Origin: Henningerozyma blattae CBS 6284
Taxonomy: Eukaryota; Ascomycota; Saccharomycetes; Saccharomycetales; Saccharomycetaceae
NCBI RefSeq assembly: GCF_000315915.1
Contig: NC_020190.1
Location: 744,001-808,000 of the forward strand
Reading direction: 5' to 3'
Length of the DNA: 64,000 bases
Made by a program: the position numbers and the translations under genes
The notes under the pieces: model-generated
What the model was told of the DNA's origin: nothing
What the model saw: the letters and a program-made list of their open reading frames with translations, nothing else
Database searches by the model: none
In this document: one piece after another, positions 10,656 through 20,623 of the stretch
Layout of the letters: each line of letters starts with the position of its first letter
How positions within the stretch are numbered: position 1 is the stretch's first letter

Positions 10656-11120
10656 CTATTTACCGAAAAACACTGTTCTTAGGGCTGATCCAAATGTTTC
10701 TTTCTTTTTACCTTCTATTTCATTCATTATTCTCTCGTAATATTGAGGGTTACCAGACGGTTTATATAATTTATCCCCGACTTCATAATAGTTTTTATAT
10801 TTGTTAGATAATAAATTCTGTAATGCAATATTCTGTTCATTCAACATCTCAACGCTCATCGTTTCATTAGCTAATCCATTTTGAATTTTTTTCATTACAC
10901 TAGCTTGCAAGCCCAGAGGTCCCGATGTTCTATTAACTATATCTTTCAAATCATTCATTGATACTTGCTTTTTCTCAGTATGTGAAGTTTTGATACCAGC
11001 TATTTTACTGAAACGCTCTATTTGGGTATCCTTGAACGAAACAATATGTTTAATTTTATCCTTAGGAAATTTTTGAATGGTATTTATTAATTGCTTTGCA
11101 GCTATTTGTACTTGTGACAT
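10656..11120 (-). CDS. CBP6: Mitochondrial cytochrome b translation factor Cbp6
   Basis: Cbp6 works with Cbp3 at the mitochondrial ribosome exit to promote translation and early assembly of cytochrome b. The 154-residue product shares conserved blocks with S. cerevisiae Cbp6 (about 162 residues): NRTSGPLGL, NKYKNYYEVGDKLYKPSGNP and a C-terminal RTVFFGK. The start at 11120 gives MSQVQIAAKQL, matching the family N-terminus. Its place between TEF and GRS1 is that of YBR120C. No classical presequence is evident, although the N-terminus could form an amphipathic helix. Confidence 0.93.
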   Translation of the reverse strand: MSQVQIAAKQLINTIQKFPKDKIKHIVSFKDTQIERFSKIAGIKTSHTEKKQVSMNDLKDIVNRTSGPLGLQASVMKKIQNGLANETMSVEMLNEQNIALQNLLSNKYKNYYEVGDKLYKPSGNPQYYERIMNEIEGKKKETFGSALRTVFFGK

Positions 11121-11460
11121 GACTAATGATACTATAGATATTTCAAATATCGATTCCTTATTAGNNNNNNNNNNNNNNNNNNNNTATTAGTTAAATATAA
11201 TCGGATAAAAGTTTCAATAATTTTATCGAAGTGTAGTTGATATTATGGAAATTTTTATAAATGTTCTTAACAATTAAGCCCTGTGATTTTCAATTCCCCG
11301 GAAATAGAAACGCCTAGTGTACCGCACCGTAAGAATACAATCACCTAACAAAAGATAATAGAAAAAATTTCTATCAAGAGTTGCGATTATTCTAAGTTTT
11401 AATAACTCTATTTAATACTATAAAGAGTAAATGTCATTATATGTAAGAATATATATCTAA
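11121..11460. other. CBP6 upstream region with a 20-N assembly gap
   Basis: Positions 11165-11184 are N. The rest is AT-rich spacer between the CBP6 start and the GRS1 stop, and no feature is recognised. The gap may hide repeated or low-complexity sequence. Confidence 0.9.
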
Positions 11461-13428
11461 TCAAGATTGAAAGATTTTCAAGCTCTTAGTACTATCTTCC
11501 CAGGATATATTATTATAAGATATATCTTTAATCGATTGAATAATATCTGAAATTGAACCACGAATTTGTTTTGTAGAATCTCTTTCTCTCAACGTTACAG
11601 ATTCATCTTTTAAGGAGTCAAAATCAATTGTAATGCCAAAAGGGGTACCAAGCTCATCATTACGAGCATATCTTTTACCAATCGAGACACCAGAATCATC
11701 TATTTTAAATGGAATTTTTATAGATTTCAAGGCCTCAGACACCTTTGTAGTTATGGGAATCAAATCCTTATTATTAGATAACGGAACAATCAATACTTTA
11801 GTTGGAGCAACCAGTGGTGGGAAGGATAAGACACCTCTTGCAGAATCCTCTGGTCTTACCCAAAAACTATGCTCAAAAATAGAATATATAATACGCCCTA
11901 TGCCAAATGAGGGTTCAATTACATTTGGAACATATTCTCTTACATGCTCTAATTTTTTCTTTTTTTCAATGGTAACTAGTTCTGAATCTATTGAAAATTC
12001 TTCTGTAAAACCAGGAACTGTAATAGCAAATGAACCATCTTTCAACAATGAAGATGCATATTTCTGTAACTCCTTCTGGGTTGACTTTAATAGAGCTGTT
12101 TCAATTATCTTCGAATCTTTTCTGAATCTTGGACCAAATAATTTTCTGTTAATGTCAATTTCCCATCTAGTAATCTCAACCGGACTAGGCAACATCTGCT
12201 TAACAACCATCTTTTCATTAGATTTCTTTGAATGAACAGTCAAGTCGTAAGCAGAACGATCGGCACAGCCGACACATTCGATCCAGCCATAAGAAGTTTT
12301 TAATTCTGTATCCCAACAATCTGCAGCATAGTGAGCCATCTCAGTATCTAAATGTTGACGAAATCTTAATTTTTTTGGATCAGCTCCCACCTTAATTAGA
12401 AATTGATAAATTCTACCCATGAAATAACCAAGAGTCTCGTTGTCAATCATTTTCATTCTGACAGCCTGACCTAAAGTCATAATAATTGGGGTAGTTTCAC
12501 CTGATTCTTGTGCACTACGATGTAATAAAGGAACTTTAAGATCAGCTACAGTTTTAAATTTAGGATGTGTCTTATCCAATGGGTCTAAGAAATGCTCAAT
12601 TTCTGCCATTAAAAACTCTCGTACTCTTAAAAGACCTGCTCTTGGTGAGATTTCATTTCTAAAAGATTTACCAATAGAAGCTGATGCAAAAGGTACTTTC
12701 CCACTATTGAAATCTAACAATTTATTGAAATTTAAGAATTGGCCTTGAGCAGTTTCTGGTCTTAAAAACCCTTTTAACTGACCCGAAGGACCAATGGCAG
12801 TTTCAAACATTAAGTTGAAAGCGGTTGGAGGTTGTAGAGGTTCAAAAGTTACAGGATTTCTAATATTATATTTAATCATTATATTACCCAAATCTTCTCC
12901 AGAAAACCCGTCAATTCTTGCTAAAATATTTTCGTAATCTTCAATCTCTTCTTCGGTTAACTCTTTGAATAATAATCCATTTTTTCCCTTTGTAGTTTTT
13001 TGACCCTCTAATAATTTTGGATTATCACGTTCATGCTGATTACAAATTCTTTTGTGCTCAGTCAAACGATTTTGTAATACTTGCTCAATCAAGTGATCAG
13101 CTCTAAAAATTTCTCCTGATTTCAAATCTTTACACATCCAGTCTGAAAATTTATCAACATGTCCTGATGTTTTTAATACAGTATGAGGAGTTAACATAGA
13201 ACAATCTACTTCAAGCATATTTTCTTCCAAGACAAAATGCTTTCTCCATTCATCAATAACATTTGCTTGGAAGGCACACCCGGCAGGACCATAGTCGTAA
13301 AGTCCAGAAATTCCACCATATATTTCAAATGAAGGGGCATAAAAAAATCTCCTTTTCATTACGCCTTCCATTTGTTCTCTACTAAATTGGTAGTTTTGGC
13401 GTGTTTGAGAAACTTGTGCAGAATCCAT
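11461..13428 (-). CDS. GRS1: Glycyl-tRNA synthetase
   Basis: A class II synthetase that charges tRNA-Gly. From the first in-frame ATG (13426-13428) the protein is 655 residues: MDSAQVSQTRQNY, then the family sequence RFFYAPSFEIYGGISGLYDYG. Class II motif 2 is seen in SFRNEISPRAGLLRVREFL and motif 3 in IEPSFGIGRIIYSIFEHSF, with a C-terminal anticodon-binding domain from about 12,000 down. The lysine-rich insertion of S. cerevisiae Grs1 is much shorter here. S. cerevisiae has GRS1 beside CBP6 and GRS2 beside TEF1, so this locus is ancestral to both. The same frame continues upstream as a likely mitochondrial presequence (separate entry). Confidence 0.95.
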   Translation of the reverse strand: MDSAQVSQTRQNYQFSREQMEGVMKRRFFYAPSFEIYGGISGLYDYGPAGCAFQANVIDEWRKHFVLEENMLEVDCSMLTPHTVLKTSGHVDKFSDWMCKDLKSGEIFRADHLIEQVLQNRLTEHKRICNQHERDNPKLLEGQKTTKGKNGLLFKELTEEEIEDYENILARIDGFSGEDLGNIMIKYNIRNPVTFEPLQPPTAFNLMFETAIGPSGQLKGFLRPETAQGQFLNFNKLLDFNSGKVPFASASIGKSFRNEISPRAGLLRVREFLMAEIEHFLDPLDKTHPKFKTVADLKVPLLHRSAQESGETTPIIMTLGQAVRMKMIDNETLGYFMGRIYQFLIKVGADPKKLRFRQHLDTEMAHYAADCWDTELKTSYGWIECVGCADRSAYDLTVHSKKSNEKMVVKQMLPSPVEITRWEIDINRKLFGPRFRKDSKIIETALLKSTQKELQKYASSLLKDGSFAITVPGFTEEFSIDSELVTIEKKKKLEHVREYVPNVIEPSFGIGRIIYSIFEHSFWVRPEDSARGVLSFPPLVAPTKVLIVPLSNNKDLIPITTKVSEALKSIKIPFKIDDSGVSIGKRYARNDELGTPFGITIDFDSLKDESVTLRERDSTKQIRGSISDIIQSIKDISYNNISWEDSTKSLKIFQS

Positions 13429-13653
13429 GGCTTTAATTTTGACGGATTTCTTTTTTGTTGAGTTGATTTTGTTAGAAGTTTCTGTGGAATAATATTTAAT
13501 ACAGAATATAGACTTATGATTGGTTTTTAGCTTATAATTTACACTAGCCTTGAATAATGCTGTGGTTGGGGGATAAGAAACCCTTTTAAATATGTTAAGA
13601 GGCTGCAATTTGTTAATGGTTAAATACGAAGGAGAACCCACTGAAAAAAACAA
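13429..13653 (-). other. Non-AUG N-terminal extension of GRS1 (likely mitochondrial signal)
   Basis: The GRS1 frame stays open upstream of its first ATG for 75 codons with no ATG, starting at a TTG (13651-13653). The frame runs on to a stop near 13702. The extension reads as a mitochondrial presequence: rich in S, T, K and R, almost no acidic residues (one glutamate near its end), with hydrophobic patches and a KYYSTE segment that could be a cleavage region. S. cerevisiae GRS1 is known to make its mitochondrial form from an upstream UUG. Which codon initiates here is inferred. Confidence 0.6.
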
Positions 13654-14027
13654 AAGAGCAAAACATATACTGGGGTAAAATCTGAAAAATAATGAATTGT
13701 CTCATGATGATTATTATCTTTTCAAAATATCAATCCCCACATTTTTTTTTTAAAATGATCTGTACAATGAGTCCCTTTTCAAAAAAAAAGCACCCCTACT
13801 GCCGCACCAAATCCGGACACTGTGTACCAAGTGTATTAAGAAATTGTTTTGTAGAGAACGACACAAATTATTTAAAAAAATTCTGAAGAGAAAACTAGTA
13901 TACAGGTCTATAAGCAATACATGGACTTTCTTATCTTTAAGCATGTAACGTTGAGAATTAATAATATATAATTTTGTGGGAGTAAATGGGTGTTATAGAA
14001 TGGTTGTAAAAGTATATAATGGGTAAG
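13654..14027. other. Spacer where MRPL36 would be expected
   Basis: S. cerevisiae has MRPL36 between GRS1 and TFC1. No frame resembling it is seen here; the two 64-codon frames are not recognisable proteins. The region should hold the GRS1 promoter. Confidence 0.6.
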
Positions 14028-16373
14028 TTAACTATCAACTAAATTCTGTCCATTGATTAGGCCGTTTAAGTTGTTATGTAAGCGCATGGCAACTTGTGGG
14101 TCCAACTTGGAAATTCTGTCAATTATATCTTGAAAATTAGCATTGTTTACATCAAAGTCTTCTTCATCGTTGGTATCATCTTCATCCTCATCATCATGTT
14201 GAGCATTAATAATATCAATTTTGATTTGATCATCGTTCTCATCTTCCTCATCTTGAAGTACCTCTTCATCAGGCTCACCGGTAGCTACACCGTTATCTTC
14301 ATCATAATCTTCTGCATCAACATAATCTTTAGAGTTTGTACTTGACGTAGTCTCAGTACCAACCGTATCAGTAGCATTTTTGTCAGCCGAATTAGTTGAA
14401 TCAGTTTCCCTCGATTCTTCTATAGTTTTAAGTGTATTAACCATATCTTCATCTGTATCATTCATTGGATAATCCCCATCTTTATCTAGAGAATTACTTT
14501 TATTTAATTCACCATCAAACATTTCAGATTCATTTCTCTGTATACTTTCGCTTTCTTGTTTTTGTTTTTCTTCTCTTTCTTTAGCTTCCTTGATCATAGA
14601 TTCCTTTGGATATAACATTGTTTTGAAGTATTTTAATTTATATTGATTGAAATTATGGTTTCCTTGAACTAAACAACCTAACTCATATTTAACTATTCTT
14701 CTAATTTTTGTCAAATCTAATTCATTAAACCACCCTGTGATTTCATTAAAGGAATCCAAGAATTGAATATTTGAATAAATTTCGTTAATGTTTTCCTCAT
14801 CTAATAAAAGATCAATTTGTAACATTAGGTACCATGGGATTTGTTTACCGTTAAATTTAAACCTATCATCTATATAACCTTTTTGATTTGACTCAAAAAT
14901 TAAAGGTGGTGGGGTTGGCAAATTTTTTTTAATTGTTTTCATATTTAATAGTTTTCTTTCAATTTTAAAATATTCAGTTTGATATTGAGCATATTTTGAT
15001 GAGGTTCTTGGGTCAATGCCGAATTTAATATATGTATTTCTCCATGGCCCTAGGGTAAATCGATATGATACCAATGCAAGCGCAATCTTTAAAGTATGAT
15101 GAATTTCCTTTGGCACAATACCATCAATATGTCGTTTAACCCAAATTGGTCTTTTTTCAAATAATTCATCTAAAACCTTTAAACATTCCTTTAAATTTTG
15201 ATAAAAATTAGATTCTTTCTTTGTACCTGGATAAACACCAGTTAATTCAGCTTTATTAAAATCTTGTAATAAATATTCACTTGGTTCAAAAGGTACAGGA
15301 GTTTCCATATTTAAAGCATGAACAAATAATTGATAATTTTTAATATATGTACCTTTAACCTCTGTAATACCATTTGATTTCTTGGTAGCTAGCGGGTTTC
15401 CTTTATAATTATATAATAATGGGAAATTTACCATGGAAAATTTAGGTGGAGGAGCTAATTGATAGTCAAAACTTGGTAAATTTATATCACCTTTATTACT
15501 GTTATCAATTGGTAAATTCGAAATATTTTCAAATGGGTATTTATCATTATTTGGTACAGAATTAATTAAAGTTTTAAAATTTTGCCAATTTAAATTACCA
15601 AAACTATTTAAAAATTCATTTGATGTTGGACAATTTGAAAGATTATATTGGAAATCTGACATTTCTCTGAATTTTATAGATCTATCAACAATACCAACTG
15701 GTAAAATTTTATATTCATTTTCACTTAAATTAGATAACATTTCGGGAATATTATGATTATATTTTGCCATGGAACCTTTTGGTACAGATAATTTTATTAA
15801 AATTGAATCATCTTTAAATGGAACATTTTTACCAACGATTGGATGCTCATTAAAAAATTTAAATTTATTATTTAAATGCAATTCTAATTCATTTGTGTTT
15901 GTATTTGAGTTATTATTATGTGAATTGGAATTTAAGTTGGAATCATTGATATTACTAGATTTATTATTATTTGAATGATGATGAGAATTTAAAACAGAGT
16001 TTATTTTTTCAATTCCACCACACATATTAATTGCAGTTCTTATACTTTTTTTATTATTTTTAATGTTTAAAGGGAATTCAATACTCGGAATATGAGGGAT
16101 ATCTAAAGTATATTCTCTAGCAATTTGGATTGTTGATAAGGATTTTGTACGTGGGTTTTTGGTAATACCATCATTTGCTGAACTGGAATTCGAATCAATG
16201 TTTGCCAATTCCTCTTTTGATGAATTTGTTGATGATGTACCTTCTGTATTGTTGTTTGTTGATGACGAATTCTCTTCTAAGTTTGAATTTAAATTATTGG
16301 TCGTGGCATCTGGAATATTTGATGGGGTATCTATTAGAGCCATTATAAATGAGGGATCAATTTGATCGGACAT
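14028..16373 (-). CDS. TFC1: TFIIIC subunit Tfc1 (tau95)
   Basis: A subunit of the tau-A half of TFIIIC, which binds the A block of tRNA genes and recruits TFIIIB for RNA polymerase III. The 781-residue protein contains IPHIPSIEFPLNIKN near residue 92, then FREMSDFQYNLS, GVYPGTKKESNFYQNLK, RPIWVKRHIDGIVPK and LGPWRNTYIKFGIDPRTS, all shared with S. cerevisiae Tfc1 (649 residues). It is longer because of an Asn/Ser-rich N-terminus, an Asn-rich stretch near 130-155 and a long acidic C-terminal tail from about 620. The ATG at 16373 is the first of the frame. Position matches YBR123C. Confidence 0.93.
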   Translation of the reverse strand: MSDQIDPSFIMALIDTPSNIPDATTNNLNSNLEENSSSTNNNTEGTSSTNSSKEELANIDSNSSSANDGITKNPRTKSLSTIQIAREYTLDIPHIPSIEFPLNIKNNKKSIRTAINMCGGIEKINSVLNSHHHSNNNKSSNINDSNLNSNSHNNNSNTNTNELELHLNNKFKFFNEHPIVGKNVPFKDDSILIKLSVPKGSMAKYNHNIPEMLSNLSENEYKILPVGIVDRSIKFREMSDFQYNLSNCPTSNEFLNSFGNLNWQNFKTLINSVPNNDKYPFENISNLPIDNSNKGDINLPSFDYQLAPPPKFSMVNFPLLYNYKGNPLATKKSNGITEVKGTYIKNYQLFVHALNMETPVPFEPSEYLLQDFNKAELTGVYPGTKKESNFYQNLKECLKVLDELFEKRPIWVKRHIDGIVPKEIHHTLKIALALVSYRFTLGPWRNTYIKFGIDPRTSSKYAQYQTEYFKIERKLLNMKTIKKNLPTPPPLIFESNQKGYIDDRFKFNGKQIPWYLMLQIDLLLDEENINEIYSNIQFLDSFNEITGWFNELDLTKIRRIVKYELGCLVQGNHNFNQYKLKYFKTMLYPKESMIKEAKEREEKQKQESESIQRNESEMFDGELNKSNSLDKDGDYPMNDTDEDMVNTLKTIEESRETDSTNSADKNATDTVGTETTSSTNSKDYVDAEDYDEDNGVATGEPDEEVLQDEEDENDDQIKIDIINAQHDDEDEDDTNDEEDFDVNNANFQDIIDRISKLDPQVAMRLHNNLNGLINGQNLVDS

Positions 16374-16904
16374 ATCGTAATTGTTGGTTTTCAGTTTTGT
16401 TTTCGAGTAATATTTATCTATTATTAACTTTTTTTACTACTATATTCAGACATGAATTGAATAGATTGAATCTTTAAAACGTAAAATTAAAGAGAAATTC
16501 GGAAAGCGGTAAAATTTCCAAATTTGCATTAGATAAAAAATAATAATAAAAATAAAAGTTGAATTATTTTAATTTGAAATTAATATTTATAAATATTATA
16601 TATATACTTATGTAAAACAAATATACTCGTAAAGTTAAATTTTTAAAAAAAAAAATTAATATGAGTGAGTTAAAATTGGAAAAGATGTCATAATAATCAT
16701 AATAATAATAATAATAAATGCAACAACGAAAGACAGTCATTAAAAAAGTGAAAGAAAGACAAAAGAAAAGGCGAATAGAGAGGAGATATAAGCTCCTAAT
16801 AAAAATTATGACAATTAAATTAACATGTAATTAAATTGATATGCAATTGGGGAAAGGGGAGTGAGGGGAAGCTTAAGGTAATTACAATATGTGTTTCAGA
16901 TATA
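16374..16904. other. TFC1 upstream region and PTC4 3' flank
   Basis: AT-rich spacer between two minus-strand genes, with an ATA trinucleotide run at about 16698-16715. No site or RNA is recognised. Confidence 0.6.
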
Positions 16905-18173
16905 TCATACAATTCCACGTTCTTTTTCTAATCTGGATTTTATTCTTGAATACCAATCATTAATAGATTCATTTTTCTTATTTAAAGTAACTATCATGCA
17001 AGTCATATTATCGAAACCAACACCTGTATTTGCATCCGCTTTTGAAATACCATGATCTAATAATTTAGTAATAACGGAATCGAACTTGAGCCCAATAGTC
17101 AAATGATATTTTATGAATTGAATTAATTGTTTGTTATTATAAACATCCCAAATCCCATCACATGCCAGGACTAAAAACTCGTCTTTGTTATAATTAATTT
17201 CATGAGTTAGAATATCTGGTTCACAAGAGACTTGAGCTTCTTGATATGGAGTAATTCTTTGATTATTACGGAAACCTAATTTTGGAATTGGTTGAGCTGT
17301 ATTACTTGTATTATTTTTAAATTTAGAACTCTTTACATGAAGATCTACATTTTTTTTAAATTGGAAATCACCAAACGCCCTACTTAATGCTAGGACACCA
17401 CCTACTCTTCCTAATGATACAGTACCACCATTATCATTAATACGTAATAATTCTCCTATATGTTGTGGTTTGTGATCAAATGATAATGGTTTGATACCTT
17501 TATTTTTAGTGGATAAAATACATCTAGAATCACCAATATTTGCCACAAATAAATGAGTATGATCGATTATTACGGAGACAATGGCAGTGGAACCACATTG
17601 ACTATTTGAATGATATCTATAGAATGCTTTATCTTGTAAATGGAAAGCATCTTTAATACATTGAGCCACTAGACCTTGAATTGTGGCAAATTGTCTTTTA
17701 CTTGAAGGCTGTAATGTATTTGAATCTGAGAGGTTATTTGTTTCTGTTGTGGAATTGTTGGAATTTGATTTGGTTATAGAAGGACCATTAGTTATAGCTC
17801 CATATTTATGATTTTCTAAAGAATAAATTATACAACGTGCCAAACTTGGGATTTGTTGTGGTAAATCTGAATTTTTAGCAGAAGTATTATGAGAAGAAGA
17901 ATCTGCATGTTTGGATGCTATGAAAGTAGAACATTCGGGACCACCATGACCATCACAAACAGCAAAGATCGATATTGGATATGTTACATATTTCATATGG
18001 AAGGGATCATAGAGAGTGACATGTGTGTTTGGAGAGGAATAAACAAAATGAGAATCTTCTTGAGTTAATCGATATCCTTGCATGGAACCTGTAGTGACAT
18101 TGAATCTTGAATGAGGGTCATTATCTTGAATGATCGTTTTCTCCGTTAAAGGATGGGATAATAGTTGACCCAT
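16905..18173 (-). CDS. PTC4: Type 2C protein phosphatase Ptc4
   Basis: A Mg/Mn-dependent serine/threonine phosphatase of the PP2C family. The N-terminus MGQLLSHPLTEKTI is nearly that of S. cerevisiae Ptc4 and may be myristoylated at Gly2. PP2C metal and catalytic motifs appear in order: GSMQGYRLTQED, FAVCDGHGG, ANIGDSRC, GGVLALSRAFGDFQFK, VLACDGIWDV and GFDNMTCMIV. At 422 residues it is slightly longer than S. cerevisiae Ptc4 (393), with a Ser/Asn-rich insertion around 125-155. Position between TFC1 and TPS1 matches YBR125C. Confidence 0.94.
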   Translation of the reverse strand: MGQLLSHPLTEKTIIQDNDPHSRFNVTTGSMQGYRLTQEDSHFVYSSPNTHVTLYDPFHMKYVTYPISIFAVCDGHGGPECSTFIASKHADSSSHNTSAKNSDLPQQIPSLARCIIYSLENHKYGAITNGPSITKSNSNNSTTETNNLSDSNTLQPSSKRQFATIQGLVAQCIKDAFHLQDKAFYRYHSNSQCGSTAIVSVIIDHTHLFVANIGDSRCILSTKNKGIKPLSFDHKPQHIGELLRINDNGGTVSLGRVGGVLALSRAFGDFQFKKNVDLHVKSSKFKNNTSNTAQPIPKLGFRNNQRITPYQEAQVSCEPDILTHEINYNKDEFLVLACDGIWDVYNNKQLIQFIKYHLTIGLKFDSVITKLLDHGISKADANTGVGFDNMTCMIVTLNKKNESINDWYSRIKSRLEKERGIV

Positions 18174-18407
18174 GGTCTGGGAAAGGGCTCTAGTTATTTG
18201 AGAGATAGTATTTTTTTTTCTTTTTAATTTATTTTTTTTTTTTTTTTTTGAAATGATAGTTTTATATTAAAATACTAGAATTCGTATAGGGTCGAAAGCG
18301 AAGGGCGAACTCGAACCGAAAGGCAACAGCGAAAAGGGAATAGTTTAATAAAGTTTGTAATATTTATAATTGTATATAGATATATATATATAGATATATA
18401 AAGTATA

Positions 18408-19877
18408 TCATTTATGATTAGTTGAAGTGTTATATAACTCATGGACGAAATTTTCACCCCAGAAACCGGAAGTATATTTTGAGATGTATTTGTATAATTT
18501 TTCCCAATTTGCAACCTTCTTTTCTTCTGGTAAAGTTAAAGCTTCATTAATTGCATCAGATAAATCATCGGTATTCCAAGGATTTACAATCAAGGCCCCA
18601 TTTAGGGATTGAGCTGCACCTGTGAATTCAGATAAGATTAGAGAACCCTTTTTCTCTTGTTGACAAGCGATATATTCGTAAGAGACTAAATTCATACCAT
18701 CTCTTGTACTTGAAACTAAACAAATATCACTAGCAGCGTACAGTGAGATCAATTCTTCGAAAGGTATTGATTTATGCATGAAATGGATTGGTACGAATTC
18801 AACAGTTCCAAATTGACCATTGATTCTACCTACCAATTCATTAACTACGGATCTTAGATATTGGTATTCTTCGACGTCACCTCTAGATGGGACAGCCAGT
18901 TGTACTAGAACAACTTTGCCGATCCATTCTGGATGTTCATTTAAAAATACTTCCATAGCATGCAATTTTTGTGGGACACCCTTAATATAATCCAATCTAT
19001 CTACACCAACGATAATTTTACAACCATTAAAGGTCTTTTGTAATTGTTTAATTCTTTCAATAACTTGAGGTTGTTTTAACCCCTGTGTGAAATTGTCTAC
19101 ATCTATACCGATTGGGAAAGCACCTATGTTTACGAATCTGCCTTGATATTCAACACCATTAGGTAAAGTATTTACATTGAGTACTCTTTGAACGGAGGAT
19201 AAGAAATGTCTTGCATAATCATAAGTGTGGAAACCTAATAAATCACAACTTAGAACACCTCTAAGGATCTCTTGTCTTACTGGTAAGATTCTATATATTT
19301 CTGAAGATGGGAATGGGGTATGTAAGAACCAACCTAATTTGACATTTTTCAAATGTTTTTTTTCCAATTCATTTCTAATCAATTGAGGTAATAACATCAA
19401 ATGATAATCATGAACCCAAACTAAATCGTTATCGTTTGTATGTTTCAAAATTTCTTTAGCAAAAGTTCTATTGGCTTCATTATAAGCTAACCAAGCATTT
19501 TCATCGAAATTGATTTCACCTGGGTGATAGTGGAAAAGTGGCCAAAGAATGGAATTAGAAAACCCATTATAATGAAGATCAGCAATTTCATCGGATAAAA
19601 ACACTGGAACTGCATTGAATTGTTCTAGCAAATCTTGACGGACTTGATCTTTTTCATCATCTGGAATCTCTAGACCTGGCCAACCGAACCATTGGAAAGT
19701 GGAAGTTTTTTTAAGCCCTTGTAAAGCAGTGACTAACCCACCAGATGACATTTTATATTCATATTTACCAGTCTTTTCATTTTTATTGATGGTGACGGGT
19801 AACCTATTGGAAACAACAATGATGTTTCCTAGGGAGTTTGAAACCAGTGATGGTTGAGTAGGAATTGAGGATGTCAT
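18408..19877 (-). CDS. TPS1: Trehalose-6-phosphate synthase
   Basis: The catalytic subunit that joins UDP-glucose and glucose-6-phosphate to trehalose-6-phosphate. It works with Tps2 in the trehalose complex and restrains glycolytic influx. The 489-residue protein is a single GT20 domain with IIVVSNRLPVTI at the N-terminus, QWFGWPGLEI, VWVHDYHLMLLPQ, FLHTPFPSSEIYR, VDRLDYIKGVPQK and a C-terminal STRDGMNLVSYEY. Length fits S. cerevisiae Tps1 (495). The start at 19877 gives MTSSIPTQPSL. Stress-response elements lie upstream (20039-20144), in line with stress induction. Confidence 0.97.
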   Translation of the reverse strand: MTSSIPTQPSLVSNSLGNIIVVSNRLPVTINKNEKTGKYEYKMSSGGLVTALQGLKKTSTFQWFGWPGLEIPDDEKDQVRQDLLEQFNAVPVFLSDEIADLHYNGFSNSILWPLFHYHPGEINFDENAWLAYNEANRTFAKEILKHTNDNDLVWVHDYHLMLLPQLIRNELEKKHLKNVKLGWFLHTPFPSSEIYRILPVRQEILRGVLSCDLLGFHTYDYARHFLSSVQRVLNVNTLPNGVEYQGRFVNIGAFPIGIDVDNFTQGLKQPQVIERIKQLQKTFNGCKIIVGVDRLDYIKGVPQKLHAMEVFLNEHPEWIGKVVLVQLAVPSRGDVEEYQYLRSVVNELVGRINGQFGTVEFVPIHFMHKSIPFEELISLYAASDICLVSSTRDGMNLVSYEYIACQQEKKGSLILSEFTGAAQSLNGALIVNPWNTDDLSDAINEALTLPEEKKVANWEKLYKYISKYTSGFWGENFVHELYNTSTNHK

Positions 19878-20038
19878 GATAAATGTGGAAGGTAATATAT
19901 ATATATATATATAAATATATTAATATAATGGATTTAATGATATAGAGGGTAATAATAATAAAATATTAGGAATCAAGGTAGGATCTGCGGAAAAAGAAAC
20001 CTCGAGAATGCCTATACACGGGCTTATATAGACGCGTT

Positions 20039-20144
20039 AGGGGGGTTTTGAAGGGGAGAAACTGAGGTGGGGTGTTTCTCCAGAGGGTTACCCTGCCGCA
20101 CAGGGATGAGGTCACGTGGAGTAACTTCGTGCATCTTGAAGGGG
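20039..20144. promoter_or_regulatory. STRE cluster and E-boxes upstream of TPS1
   Basis: Three AGGGG elements (20039, 20052 and 20140) match the Msn2/Msn4 stress response element. A CACGTG box lies at 20113-20118 and another at 20292-20297. They sit 160-420 bp before the TPS1 start on the minus strand. TPS1 in S. cerevisiae is induced through STREs, so the assignment is plausible. The second E-box is only 35 bp from the tRNA-Thr 3' end. Confidence 0.55.
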
Positions 20145-20331
20145 TGGAGGAATTTTTTTTTAGCAGAGTGTGCCACTAAATTAGATGTCAGTAATAAAGG
20201 TATGGCAAAAACGAGCTTTTAAAAGTAAAAAATGAAATAGGTTTCTTATTGGAGAGAAACTATTATGGGACGTTAAAGTTAAGAACAAGATCACGTGATA
20301 CGAAGTTTTCGCGTAGAAAAAATAAAAAAAT

Positions 20332-20404
20332 TGCTTTCAACCAGAGTCGAACTGATGTTCTCCACATTACTAGTGTGGCGCCTTACCAACTTGGCCATGA
20401 AAGC
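20332..20404 (-). tRNA. tRNA-Thr (anticodon AGU)
   Basis: The minus strand reads as a 73-nt tRNA beginning GCTTTCATGGCC and ending GGTTGAAAGCA. The anticodon stem CCACA/TGTGG closes loop CTAGTAA (anticodon AGT), and the T loop is TTCGACT. There is no intron, and a T-rich run follows downstream. It resembles the yeast tRNA-Thr(AGU). A Ty3-like element lies 16 bp upstream. Confidence 0.96.
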
Positions 20405-20523
20405 TCTTATTGTTGTAAATTGTTGTAGACGAGATCGATTTTATACTCATCTACAAGTTGCTAACTAGAAATTATACATAACACTGAGCAGCTGCTAGTT
20501 GCATCCCTGTGAATATCTGTTCT

Positions 20524-20623
20524 NNNNNNNNNNNNNNNNNNNNNNNNNNNNNNNNNNNNNNNNNNNNNNNNNNNNNNNNNNNNNNNNNNNNNNNNNNNNN
20601 NNNNNNNNNNNNNNNNNNNNNNN
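20524..20623. other. Assembly gap of 100 N
   Basis: Exactly 100 N interrupt the retrotransposon just after the gag zinc knuckle begins. A round 100 usually means a gap of unknown length, and unresolved repeats are the likely cause. Confidence 0.95.
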
